Below are positions 34,063-41,108 of a stretch of DNA of 64,000 nucleotides, piece by piece. Numbering within the stretch: the first letter of the stretch is position 1; each line of letters opens with the position of its first letter. Position numbers and translations under genes: made by a program. The DNA lies in contig CAUYUJ010010480.1 in assembly GCA_963575745.1 (NCBI GenBank), positions 332,230 to 396,229 of the forward strand. The letters run 5' to 3'. Below the pieces are notes generated by a model. It did not search any database. It was not told the origin of the DNA and was given only the letters and a program-made list of their open reading frames with translations. The stretch comes from Prorocentrum cordatum. Taxonomy: Eukaryota > Sar > Dinophyceae > Prorocentrales > Prorocentraceae.

Positions 34063-35145
34063 GGAAAAGGCCGTGGTAAAGGCCGTAGAGAGACCTCAGG
34101 AAAAGGCAAAGGTAGGCGGGGAAACCCGCGAGGTAGAGACGGCCAGGTTCTCAAATGCCATGAATGTGGTAGTTCCGATCATCTTGTGCGAGATTGTCCA
34201 GTGAAGGGAAATGGAAAGGGCAGGTCGACCGAAGTCCATTTTGGCTCAAGTGAACCATCCATTGAGTATCTGAGCCCCCAGGACTTTGAGGCTATGGAGC
34301 AGATATTTTTCACTTGGGTTGTTGGCATGGACAACGTCGACGAGCTCGAGGGGTATGGTCATGGATTGTACGCGTACTACCTCGAGTACGTCCGCCGGTT
34401 CGTTACGGGCAGTAACGAGCTCACTCCCGTGGAACACGGTGCGCTGGGAAACCAGCCTCTTTCTTTCTTCGACTGGATGTTCGGGAACCCAGGCAACATC
34501 ATGGCCTACGAGAGCGACGACGAGGACACCACTATAGAGGCTTCGCCTTCCGAGGTTCAACGGAACCTCGAACCTCCGCCCGAAATCCCGCCTGGAAACA
34601 GGCCGTCTTTGATGGGAGAATATCCCCAGACCACTGAAGACTTAATTGGAATGGAGTCTCAGGCATTTGTTCAGGCCTTCATTGCAGGCGAACCAGATAC
34701 TCTGTTCATACCTCCTGGTTCGCTTGCTCCCGGCGAATATGGACCACGCACCCTTTTACAGGCCCTCATGAGGATGCATGAGATACTTGTTACTGGCTAT
34801 CCTGGGAGTCAAGAACATATCGAAGCTGACATTATGACAGAACAGGATACTGATGCTTGCGGTAGCTCAGAGCTGTTGTTGGCAGCTCTGACTCTCATTG
34901 ACAGCGTGCATCCTCAGGACGTGCAGAGACACTTGATATACTCCCGTGGTAGATGGCGTAATGCTCTAGAAATGGCTATTGCTATGCGCGGTCGTGATCT
35001 TCCTCCGCCAGGATGGGGTCTCCAGGCGGTGGGAATGAGGCCAAACCATACGGCCATGCGCAACATTGCTGGGCAGCCTGTGCTCGGCAACGAGCCTGAG
35101 CCGACAGCAGCGCCTCCTACACCGGGACAGCCGAGCGACGCATAG
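34051..35145 (+). CDS. Gag zinc knuckle plus acidic region of unknown function
   Basis: The frame is open from 34051, with the first ATG at 34186. It begins with a Gly/Arg/Lys-rich stretch and a CCHC knuckle at 34156-34197 (C-HE-C-GSSD-H-LVRD-C), the classic retroviral nucleocapsid motif. Downstream are about 300 residues I do not recognise, acidic and Pro/Glu-rich with a few hydrophobic blocks (AMEQIFFTWVVGMD, TLLQALMRMHEILVTG, SELLLAALTLIDSVHP). Just after the knuckle the DNA contains a near-complete DinoSL relic at 34228-34250. The ORF ends at TAG (35143-35145), but the same frame continues and reopens with ATG at 35155, so the stop is either a mutation or a readthrough point. Hairpins lie at 34116, 34443, 34590 and 35082. 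The ATG of the next ORF sits on the hairpin at 35157. Confidence 0.75.
   Translation, partial: DILWGKGRGKGRRETSGKGKGRRGNPRGRDGQVLKCHECGSSDHLVRDCPVKGNGKGRSTEVHFGSSEPSIEYLSPQDFEAMEQIFFTWVVGMDNVDELEGYGHGLYAYYLEYVRRFVTGSNELTPVEHGALGNQPLSFFDWMFGNPGNIMAYESDDEDTTIEASPSEVQRNLEPPPEIPPGNRPSLMGEYPQTTEDLIGMESQAFVQAFIAGEPDTLFIPPGSLAPGEYGPRTLLQALMRMHEILVTGYPGSQEHIEADIMTEQDTDACGSSELLLAALTLIDSVHPQDVQRHLIYSRGRWRNALEMAIAMRGRDLPPPGWGLQAVGMRPNHTAMRNIAGQPVLGNEPEPTAAPPTPGQPSDA
34228..34250 (+). other. Relic of the dinoflagellate spliced leader (DinoSL)
   Basis: The 22-nt DinoSL ends CCATTTTGGCTCAAG; this exact 15-mer lies at 34236-34250. The preceding bases accgaagt match its 5' part (ACCGTAG) with one substitution and one inserted T. 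A chance match of this quality in 64 kb is very unlikely. Relic SLs mark cDNA of trans-spliced mRNA that returned to the genome. Here the relic is read in frame inside the polyprotein, right after the zinc knuckle. Confidence 0.75.
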
Positions 35146-35273
35146 ACGCCGGCTATGCAGGGAAACCTGCCTGTATCAGATACGCCAATGGCCATCATCA
35201 TTGGTAGTTCGACATCAGAAGAAGTAGAAGGCGATGGTTGCGGGTTAGATGAGGATGACGTCACCATCCTCAT
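34551..35273 (+). other. Longer non-GNRA inverted repeats in the gag-downstream region
   Basis: Perfect stems occur at 34551-34570 (8 bp, loop AACG), 34688-34723 (9 bp, 18-nt loop), 34868-34890 (8 bp, 7-nt loop) and 35249-35273 (9 bp, 7-nt loop). One or two 8-bp stems would be expected by chance in the whole element, so this is a modest excess. Confidence 0.45.
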
Positions 35274-36243
35274 GATGGACGTGAATGGTGAGGAAGAGGT
35301 TGACTTCGATCCTGATGAGTCTGAATCATCATCACCATCGGCACAAGCGCCATTTGCGCCGATCTCTACCCAGCAGGGAGACCTGCCTCCATCGGACGAT
35401 CCATCTGGGATCGCACAGGAGCCTCCTCAGGCACCTCCACCGGGAGCCGCTCCTGCTGCTTCGGCAGCTTCCTCTGATGAGAACACCAGAAGATCTCGTT
35501 CCCATACGCGCGTCAGAGAAGAGCCACATCCACAGGCTCGACTTCCTCGTGAGTGGAGGCAGGCTGGCCCAAAAGAACGCGCTCTCAGGAGAGGTGGCCA
35601 GCTACTTCCGCACAACGACCCAAGACGCCGAAAAGGGGAACACCCGGCCTTCGGCAAGGGCAACCCTGCCTATAGGGACAGTGATGGCAAGGCCATCCGC
35701 GGAGGCTATCAGCTTGCAACAAATATCCGCCGCCCTGAAATTCAAGAAGCGCGGACTCAGTTGCGAGATATTATCGCGGCGCGCAAGCAGTATAGGCCTC
35801 ACGCAGCATGCGGACCTTGTTCCCAGCCGTTCCAGAACCACGGGCCAGGATGCCCCGTTGGCAACAACGAAGGCCTGAGCCCCAACAGGGGCAAAACCCT
35901 TCATAAAGAGGGCCATCCGCAACTTACCCCGATGACACAGGAAGAGATTGCAGAAGTGAGTCGTCGTCTCGGGATCTTGAGCCACTTGGATCCGAAAGAA
36001 GAAGAAAAGCCTACCCCGGTTCCAAGGGGACTGGTAGCCATGACCCAGGAAGAGAAAGACGCGCTCTTCAGTCTTCCTAGTAGTCGAGGAAACTCGCCTG
36101 GCGTCTCTAGCCAGTCCCAACAACCAGAACCGACAATCAAGGATGTTCGGAAAGGCTCAACATGTGGCGGAGGACGAGGAGCGCATGCGGACAGCAGAAG
36201 ACCGCACTCGCGAGGCAACTCGCAAGATGTTGGAGGATTCTAG
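35155..36243 (+). CDS. Polyprotein segment, acidic/Pro-rich linker (function unknown)
   Basis: This is the same frame as the preceding ORF after a TAG and three codons. It encodes about 360 residues rich in Pro, Gln, Ser, Glu and Asp, with no catalytic motif I can name. A Cys/His cluster (HAACGPCSQPFQNHGPGCP, about 35797-35855) could bind metal. The ATG at 35155 leads straight into a GNRA hairpin (35157-35170), and other copies lie at 35373, 35856 and 36210, with decayed ones at 35653 and 36084. The repeated peptides QGNLP, QGDLP and RGNSP are translations of those hairpins. Beyond about 36140 the likely true frame switches to the ORF at 36143, and the last 30 codons are probably out of frame. 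Confidence 0.6.
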   Translation: MQGNLPVSDTPMAIIIGSSTSEEVEGDGCGLDEDDVTILMMDVNGEEEVDFDPDESESSSPSAQAPFAPISTQQGDLPPSDDPSGIAQEPPQAPPPGAAPAASAASSDENTRRSRSHTRVREEPHPQARLPREWRQAGPKERALRRGGQLLPHNDPRRRKGEHPAFGKGNPAYRDSDGKAIRGGYQLATNIRRPEIQEARTQLRDIIAARKQYRPHAACGPCSQPFQNHGPGCPVGNNEGLSPNRGKTLHKEGHPQLTPMTQEEIAEVSRRLGILSHLDPKEEEKPTPVPRGLVAMTQEEKDALFSLPSSRGNSPGVSSQSQQPEPTIKDVRKGSTCGGGRGAHADSRRPHSRGNSQDVGGF

Positions 36244-36922
36244 TAAGATCTACATGAAGAGGGCTACGAGGCCCCCACTCCCACTAACTTCGAAGGCCAA
36301 GAGTGAACCCCCGACACCTAAGCCGTCCCCGGTGCCGAAACCGAAGACGAGCCCTCAGGGCCCTGGGCCAGACGTGCAGATGGAGGTGCCTCGAACTGAA
36401 ACCCCGAGGCCGCCGATTGGCGCAACTCCTACACAAGCGCCTGAGCCCAAGCAGCAACCTCAGGACCCTATGGATGAACGAAGACGCCCGCCTAGTCGCA
36501 GCAGCTCCATTGCGAAAAAGGCGGCAGCTTTCGAGCGCAGTGGGTATGCACCTGCGCCAGCTTCGCCTGTGGCGGCCCGTTCCAGGAGGTCCGATGAAGG
36601 TGCTACGTCGAGGGGTACCTGGGTGCCGAAGATCGGGGGCAGCGCCAGTCGCGCATCTCCGCGGGGAAACCCGCCAGGCGCTGCCGCCGCAGCTTCCTCC
36701 TCTTCTGGAGCCGCAGCCTCTTCAGCAACAGAGGTTCCGATGCGGGGAAACCCGCCAGTGGTTCAGCTGCACCACCCAGGTGACACGTCCTTCACTAGTG
36801 GGACTCCAAATGTGATCAGGGATAGACTTGCGCTTCGGAAGCTCCCACCGATACGCTCGGTGGATGAGAGAGACATTCATGAAGGAATGCAGGAAAGCTG
36901 GAATCCTTCCCACATCCAATGA
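36143..36922 (+). CDS. Polyprotein segment, basic Pro/Ser-rich linker before the Tpt1-like domain
   Basis: This frame takes over from the previous ORF near 36140. It opens with a charged, probably helical segment (FGKAQHVAEDEERMRTAEDR) and continues as a Pro/Ser/Ala/Arg-rich, probably unstructured linker. RGNPP occurs twice, encoded by GNRA hairpins at 36661-36674 and 36742-36755. The biologically sensible continuation, into ETFMKECRKAGILPTSNDIL, is in the frame of the next ORF. A further frame change is therefore needed between about 36825 and 36880, where a 7-bp inverted repeat lies at 36845-36863. No enzyme motif was recognised. Confidence 0.55.
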   Translation: MFGKAQHVAEDEERMRTAEDRTREATRKMLEDSSKIYMKRATRPPLPLTSKAKSEPPTPKPSPVPKPKTSPQGPGPDVQMEVPRTETPRPPIGATPTQAPEPKQQPQDPMDERRRPPSRSSSIAKKAAAFERSGYAPAPASPVAARSRRSDEGATSRGTWVPKIGGSASRASPRGNPPGAAAAASSSSGAAASSATEVPMRGNPPVVQLHHPGDTSFTSGTPNVIRDRLALRKLPPIRSVDERDIHEGMQESWNPSHIQ

Positions 36923-39900
36923 TATTCTCAAACAGCTGAGCAAAGCTCTCAGCAGGATATGCAGACATGCGCCAGACAAGCAACACAGTCCTGTGTGGCG
37001 CTTGGAATCTTTCGATGATCATGATGGTTGGGTTAACCTAGTGGAACTCGTGGACCGTTATCCGTGGAACACAGGTCAATCAAGACACGCTGGGTATAAT
37101 CCAAGATATGACGAGGCCAAGATCATCAACGAGCATCTATGTAGGCGCTCGGTTGACCAACTAGCAGCCATCATGATGGCAGTTGTTCATGTCCGTGAAC
37201 CAGACGGAGAAGAAAAACAGCGCCTACAGTTCAAGGTGTTGATGCGGGACTCCGGAGAGCCCGCTATCTTCGTCCGCGCCTCTCAGGGGCATTCATGGGA
37301 ATTGAAAGTCCCATGGTCGCTGTACAGCTACATTGTGCTGTGCGACCAACCTGCCGGGAGACCGGCCCCATGCCCCGATGTTGCTATGCATGGCACTCGA
37401 TGGCACGCCTTCGAAGGGATTATGTGGCACGGCCTGTCCTGTAGACCTGAGCATAACACGAAGAAAAAGGGGACAGGCCGGTCGCACATTCACTTCGTGC
37501 CGACAGTTCGCCGCCGTGCCGTGAACAGTGGGTGGGGCCCAGACTCAGACATCATCATCTTCGTAGATTGGCGTAAGGCCATACAAGATGGTATGAAGTT
37601 CTGTTGGTCCGATAACGGAGTCCTCTTGTCTGAGGGAATTAACGGTATCATTGAACCGTATTACATCTCTCATGTAGAGGACCTGTCCACAGGAAGGCAA
37701 TGGCGTAATCCAGAGTATCTGGGGAGCCGCCATGCGCGAGTCTCTGTCGCAACGATGTCTGCTCCTGACAGGTGGGCTGACGTTGGTACTTCCAGCGTTA
37801 AGTACCAGTGGTCCCGAGACCAGGGGGGCGTTGACCCCCCTATGGGCTACCTCCACAGGGAAGTTGGGGACCACTACAGCCCTACCCAACTGGGAAACCA
37901 GCCTGAGATCTATCGGATCTTCATGATTGCCGAGAGTGAGGCCGGGAGCGCGGCTCCAAGCCGTGCCCCAAGCCAAGGGCCTAGTGCCGTGTCTTGGCAG
38001 GCCATCAGTACCTCGGACCTGGATCAGATCGCAGCCGCGCTGAACCCTGACCAGGTAGAACAGCTGGCGGACAGGTTATACCAGCAGGATCCCTGGGCCG
38101 CAGGCCGGGGAACAATGTCCGCTATGGCTACGAGAAATCGTCAGGCCATGCAAGGAAACCTGCCTACAAGCGGACCTGCTCGGTTTGAACCAATGCATGG
38201 AAGCCCTACTCAGAGCATGCACACTCCAAGGGGCATGACTCCATTGGGCACACCACCGGCACAATCTCCATTCGGGACACCTGTCCGCCCTGCCACAAAC
38301 GGCACTCTCATGGAGAGGATAGCTGCTGCTAGGGCTGAACACAGCACAGCCCTCCTCAACATGATGCCGCCCGGCGCGCCAACGAGTCAGCAGGGAAACC
38401 TGCCTGGCACACCAAGCCACCACAGGGCGGGTATACCCGACGACTATCGCTCAAGAGTGGCGGCCACGGTGCAGCAGGTGCAGAGCCATAATCTGCCTCA
38501 CCCAAGTGGGCAGAGGTGGAGGCCAGCCCGGTCCTGGGAGCCTGAGGGTCCCAACCCACGGGATCCTGCTCGGCAACGAGCCTTTATCCCGGCGTTCAAT
38601 GCCCATCCGAGCATGTCTCAGGGCCAGAGGCCACCACCAGCGCAGATGAACCCGCCATTATACCCTGATGGGTCAAGGGTTCCGAACAAATTTGTTCGTG
38701 AATTGGCGGATCAGATGCATAACCTCACTAATGTGCGCTTCAGTGACCATTCCATGTACCCGCACATGGCCTTCATGCCTTCACCGACATCACCAGAGGT
38801 GGTTGTCCAGCCCACTGCCCATTCAATATCGTCTGGCAGTAGGGGCGTGCCTGACTACATCAGGCAGACGCACCACACTCAGCAGGCATGCTTCAGGAGA
38901 AGGCAGGCGGTGCAAAGCGTACGGGATCAGTCACGTGCAGCTGCACTTGATGCGGTGAGGAACAGGGGCTCACCTTTGCGAGGAAACTCGCCCGCCGTGA
39001 CTCCTACCACTTCCATGCCAAATGTCGAAGTGCAGGAGGTGCTGAATCCAACGGGGGCACCCCCATCAGCCTTCATGCCCTCCGAGACGGTACTGGAGAG
39101 GCAACGGCGGGTATATCCCAGGGCAGCAGACGTAGAGGTCTTTACTGGGATGGAAGATACCTGTGCGGTATGCCTCGAAGAATTTCAGCCCAGGGATAGC
39201 GTTTACCGCCTGAGGTGCAATCACCTATTCCACGAGGGATGCTGGAATTCTAATGTGGTGGGCCACGTTACCAATCAGCGTGAGGGAGATCCCCAGCAGC
39301 CACCATGTGCTATCTGTCGAGCACCTGGCATTATAGCATCATCCTTCCCATGGACCGGCTCCTTTAGTCAGACTCCTGAGCAGTCAGCGAGAGAGCTGCG
39401 GGAGCTGAGGAGCATGGTGGAGGAGATGACGTCCAGGATGCTAGCTATGCAGACAGCTCCGTCACAACAGCAGGGATACCTGCCTGAAGAGGTAAGGCCG
39501 CCTATGGAAACGGGATATTTTGATCAGCTTATCCCGATGACGGCGCCTCAGCAGGGAAACCTGCATGATACTCCTCAGATTTCTCCCCAGAGTGGAGGCG
39601 AGGCTGAGATGTCACTGGACCCTGATCAGCTGCGTGAATTGCGTGTGCGACATTTCCAGAATCAGATGGATAATATGCACACAACATTTATGCTGGATGC
39701 CAACAATCCTGAAACTGATAGTCCGTCGCTAGACTTATCAGAATCCTCAGTGGCGTCAGCAGCAACAGCAGCCAGGGCCGTCAATATCTCAGCGACGAAC
39801 GAGGAGTTCGAGGAGTGGCTGCGGTACCGGGATCACATCACGAACGAGGGGCTGCAAGACATCGCCCTTCACTCGTACCTAACGTTGATAAGGCGCACGA

Positions 39901-41069
39901 CCCGCGAGCAGTATATGAGCATACGTGATGAGTATGCCAACTGGCGGGAGGAGCGTGGCGATCACGCCCAGCACGTGTCGCACTTCCAGTACATCGACCT
40001 GGCACGCATGGCCGAGAGCGAGTCGCATGCCAGTGTCATGCGGGGTAACCCGCCAGGGAGTACGACTGTGCCGCGGGGAAACCCGCCTACCGACACAGCC
40101 GACACTTCAGAAACTGTGCACATCAAGCAGCCGAGTAAGACGTTCTTGGATGATTGTGGAAATTCCATACTCATCGACGTCGGTTCGAAGATCAACATCA
40201 TGGGCGAGAACACGAGCCGTAAGTTCGTCCAGGCTGCCGAGGCACATGGCCGTACTTGTACGTTCGAGCCCCGCTCTCGTTTGAATATCAACGGAGTGGG
40301 AGAAGGGTCGGCCCCAGCGGATACCGTAGGCACATTAAGTATTGCCTGCGAGTACCAGGGGTCGGCCCAACTCGATTCATACAAGACGAACATTGTGTCA
40401 GGCTGTGGCAAGGACCTGCCAGCCATCCTAGGTCTCGATAGTATGCAGGACAAACGCACGATCATCGTGCTTGAACGAGGCCAGGAGAAGCTGATATTCC
40501 CTGGTAAAGGGCAGGTCAAAATGGAGCTCCCAGAAGGCTCCAAAATCATGCCGACGACAAAGTTACCGTCAGGGCATCTGTCGATCAGGTGTGATTGTTT
40601 TGGAGCTGCGGGGCAACCCGCCTCGAGCTCAAGCAGCACGTCCTTCCAGACAGTGCTGACAGGCGAGCCGACCCCGGCGCAGGAGCGCAAGCAATTGCAG
40701 GGAAACCTGCCCCAGGGGTTGATGGAGACGCTCGCCAAGGCCACCATGCGAGGCGAAAACATCGACGATCTCGAGACGTTCGATTGTTTTGTTGCCAGGA
40801 CACTGGCCCTGCATGGTGGTAGTGTACCCATGGACGCTGTACAGTCCCGCCGTAAGATAGTGATGGGATACACTAACCGTGAATTGCATACGGTCAGCGA
40901 CGTTAGGTCCAAAGGCGTGCTGAAACAGCTGATGGATAATCCATCGATGCTGACAGCATTTGCGGAGCAATCCGCCTCTGAGGCCACGGCGCGCTGCAGT
41001 GCTGAGCTCCAGCATCTGAGGGAAGCCCAGATGCTGGCAGATATTGTAGGCACATCTTCTTCATCTTGA
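36828..41069 (+). CDS. Polyprotein: Tpt1/KptA-like domain, RING-H2 finger and retropepsin-like protease
   Basis: This 1413-codon frame is the longest in the window; its TTG start is formal, because the real product is a continuation of the upstream polyprotein. Residues about 37-285 form a Tpt1/KptA RNA 2'-phosphotransferase-like domain (LSKALSRICRH, RASQGHS, MHGT, HIHF, NGVLLSEG). Residues about 300-775 are a Pro/Gln/Ser-rich linker. Residues 779-830 are a RING-H2 finger. Residues about 850-1090 include probable helical segments. Residues about 1098-1215 look like a copia protease, with ILIDVGSK at the active site (DVGS for the usual DTGA) and PAILGLDSM as the flap-distal motif. The ORF ends at TGA (41067-41069), but the same frame continues into the next ORF. 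Ten perfect GNRA hairpins lie in it, mostly between domains. Confidence 0.85.
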   Translation: MRFGSSHRYARWMRETFMKECRKAGILPTSNDILKQLSKALSRICRHAPDKQHSPVWRLESFDDHDGWVNLVELVDRYPWNTGQSRHAGYNPRYDEAKIINEHLCRRSVDQLAAIMMAVVHVREPDGEEKQRLQFKVLMRDSGEPAIFVRASQGHSWELKVPWSLYSYIVLCDQPAGRPAPCPDVAMHGTRWHAFEGIMWHGLSCRPEHNTKKKGTGRSHIHFVPTVRRRAVNSGWGPDSDIIIFVDWRKAIQDGMKFCWSDNGVLLSEGINGIIEPYYISHVEDLSTGRQWRNPEYLGSRHARVSVATMSAPDRWADVGTSSVKYQWSRDQGGVDPPMGYLHREVGDHYSPTQLGNQPEIYRIFMIAESEAGSAAPSRAPSQGPSAVSWQAISTSDLDQIAAALNPDQVEQLADRLYQQDPWAAGRGTMSAMATRNRQAMQGNLPTSGPARFEPMHGSPTQSMHTPRGMTPLGTPPAQSPFGTPVRPATNGTLMERIAAARAEHSTALLNMMPPGAPTSQQGNLPGTPSHHRAGIPDDYRSRVAATVQQVQSHNLPHPSGQRWRPARSWEPEGPNPRDPARQRAFIPAFNAHPSMSQGQRPPPAQMNPPLYPDGSRVPNKFVRELADQMHNLTNVRFSDHSMYPHMAFMPSPTSPEVVVQPTAHSISSGSRGVPDYIRQTHHTQQACFRRRQAVQSVRDQSRAAALDAVRNRGSPLRGNSPAVTPTTSMPNVEVQEVLNPTGAPPSAFMPSETVLERQRRVYPRAADVEVFTGMEDTCAVCLEEFQPRDSVYRLRCNHLFHEGCWNSNVVGHVTNQREGDPQQPPCAICRAPGIIASSFPWTGSFSQTPEQSARELRELRSMVEEMTSRMLAMQTAPSQQQGYLPEEVRPPMETGYFDQLIPMTAPQQGNLHDTPQISPQSGGEAEMSLDPDQLRELRVRHFQNQMDNMHTTFMLDANNPETDSPSLDLSESSVASAATAARAVNISATNEEFEEWLRYRDHITNEGLQDIALHSYLTLIRRTTREQYMSIRDEYANWREERGDHAQHVSHFQYIDLARMAESESHASVMRGNPPGSTTVPRGNPPTDTADTSETVHIKQPSKTFLDDCGNSILIDVGSKINIMGENTSRKFVQAAEAHGRTCTFEPRSRLNINGVGEGSAPADTVGTLSIACEYQGSAQLDSYKTNIVSGCGKDLPAILGLDSMQDKRTIIVLERGQEKLIFPGKGQVKMELPEGSKIMPTTKLPSGHLSIRCDCFGAAGQPASSSSSTSFQTVLTGEPTPAQERKQLQGNLPQGLMETLAKATMRGENIDDLETFDCFVARTLALHGGSVPMDAVQSRRKIVMGYTNRELHTVSDVRSKGVLKQLMDNPSMLTAFAEQSASEATARCSAELQHLREAQMLADIVGTSSSS
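36936..37682 (+). other. Tpt1/KptA-like RNA 2'-phosphotransferase domain in the polyprotein
   Basis: Tpt1 enzymes remove the 2'-phosphate left at a splice junction by fungal/plant-type tRNA ligase, using NAD+. The signature blocks appear in family order: LSKALSRICRHAPD with its Arg-His pair, DGWVNLVELV, RLQFKV...IFVRASQGHS (the R-x-x-Q-G-H-S motif), AMHGTRWHAFEGIMWHGLSCR (HGT and GL), RSHIHF, IIIFVDWRKAIQDGMKF and NGVLLSEG. All conserved Arg and His positions that I can place are present, so activity is possible. A hairpin at 37353-37366 sits in the Pro-rich loop just before the HGT motif. I know of Tpt1 as a cellular enzyme, not as a standard retrotransposon domain. Confidence 0.82.
37784..37841 (+). 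other. Cluster of three contiguous perfect stem-loops
   Basis: TGGTACTT/AAGTACCA (37784-37791 with 37800-37807) is followed by TGGTC/GACCA with loop CCGA (37809-37822), then AGGGGGG/CCCCCCT with loop CGTTGA (37822-37841). They lie in the linker just after the Tpt1-like domain. A mutated GNRA copy follows at 37889. Confidence 0.6.
39162..39317 (+). other. RING-H2 finger in the polyprotein
   Basis: The spacing is C-AV-C, then RLRCNHLFHEGCW, then CAIC: Cys3-His2-Cys3, the RING-H2 pattern of ubiquitin E3 ligases. All eight metal ligands are present at residues 779-830 of the 36828-41069 frame. It lies between a disordered linker and the protease. RING fingers usually recruit an E2 enzyme. In this element it might modify Gag or host factors, which is inference. 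Confidence 0.82.
40120..40470 (+). other. Retropepsin-like protease region
   Basis: This is the copia-type aspartic protease that would cut the polyprotein. ILIDVGSKINIMG holds the catalytic Asp (residue 1117), with Val-Gly-Ser replacing Thr-Gly-Ala. PAILGLDSMQ is the C-terminal hallmark, followed by GHLSIRCDCF. The position between the RING finger and the downstream integrase half fits a copia polyprotein. The DVGS triplet is unusual and might reduce activity. Confidence 0.68.
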
Positions 41070-41108
41070 AGATGGCAGGGCGACGTCGCCCCCTCGTCGT
41101 CTTGCCTG

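Noticed and set aside
34427-34439. CCGTG/CACGG stem with a GAA triloop
   Set aside because: Could be a one-base-deleted family member, but stem type and length fit chance as well.
38683-38698. 16-bp perfect palindrome cgaacaaatttgttcg
   Set aside because: Isolated, in coding sequence, with no loop and no second copy.
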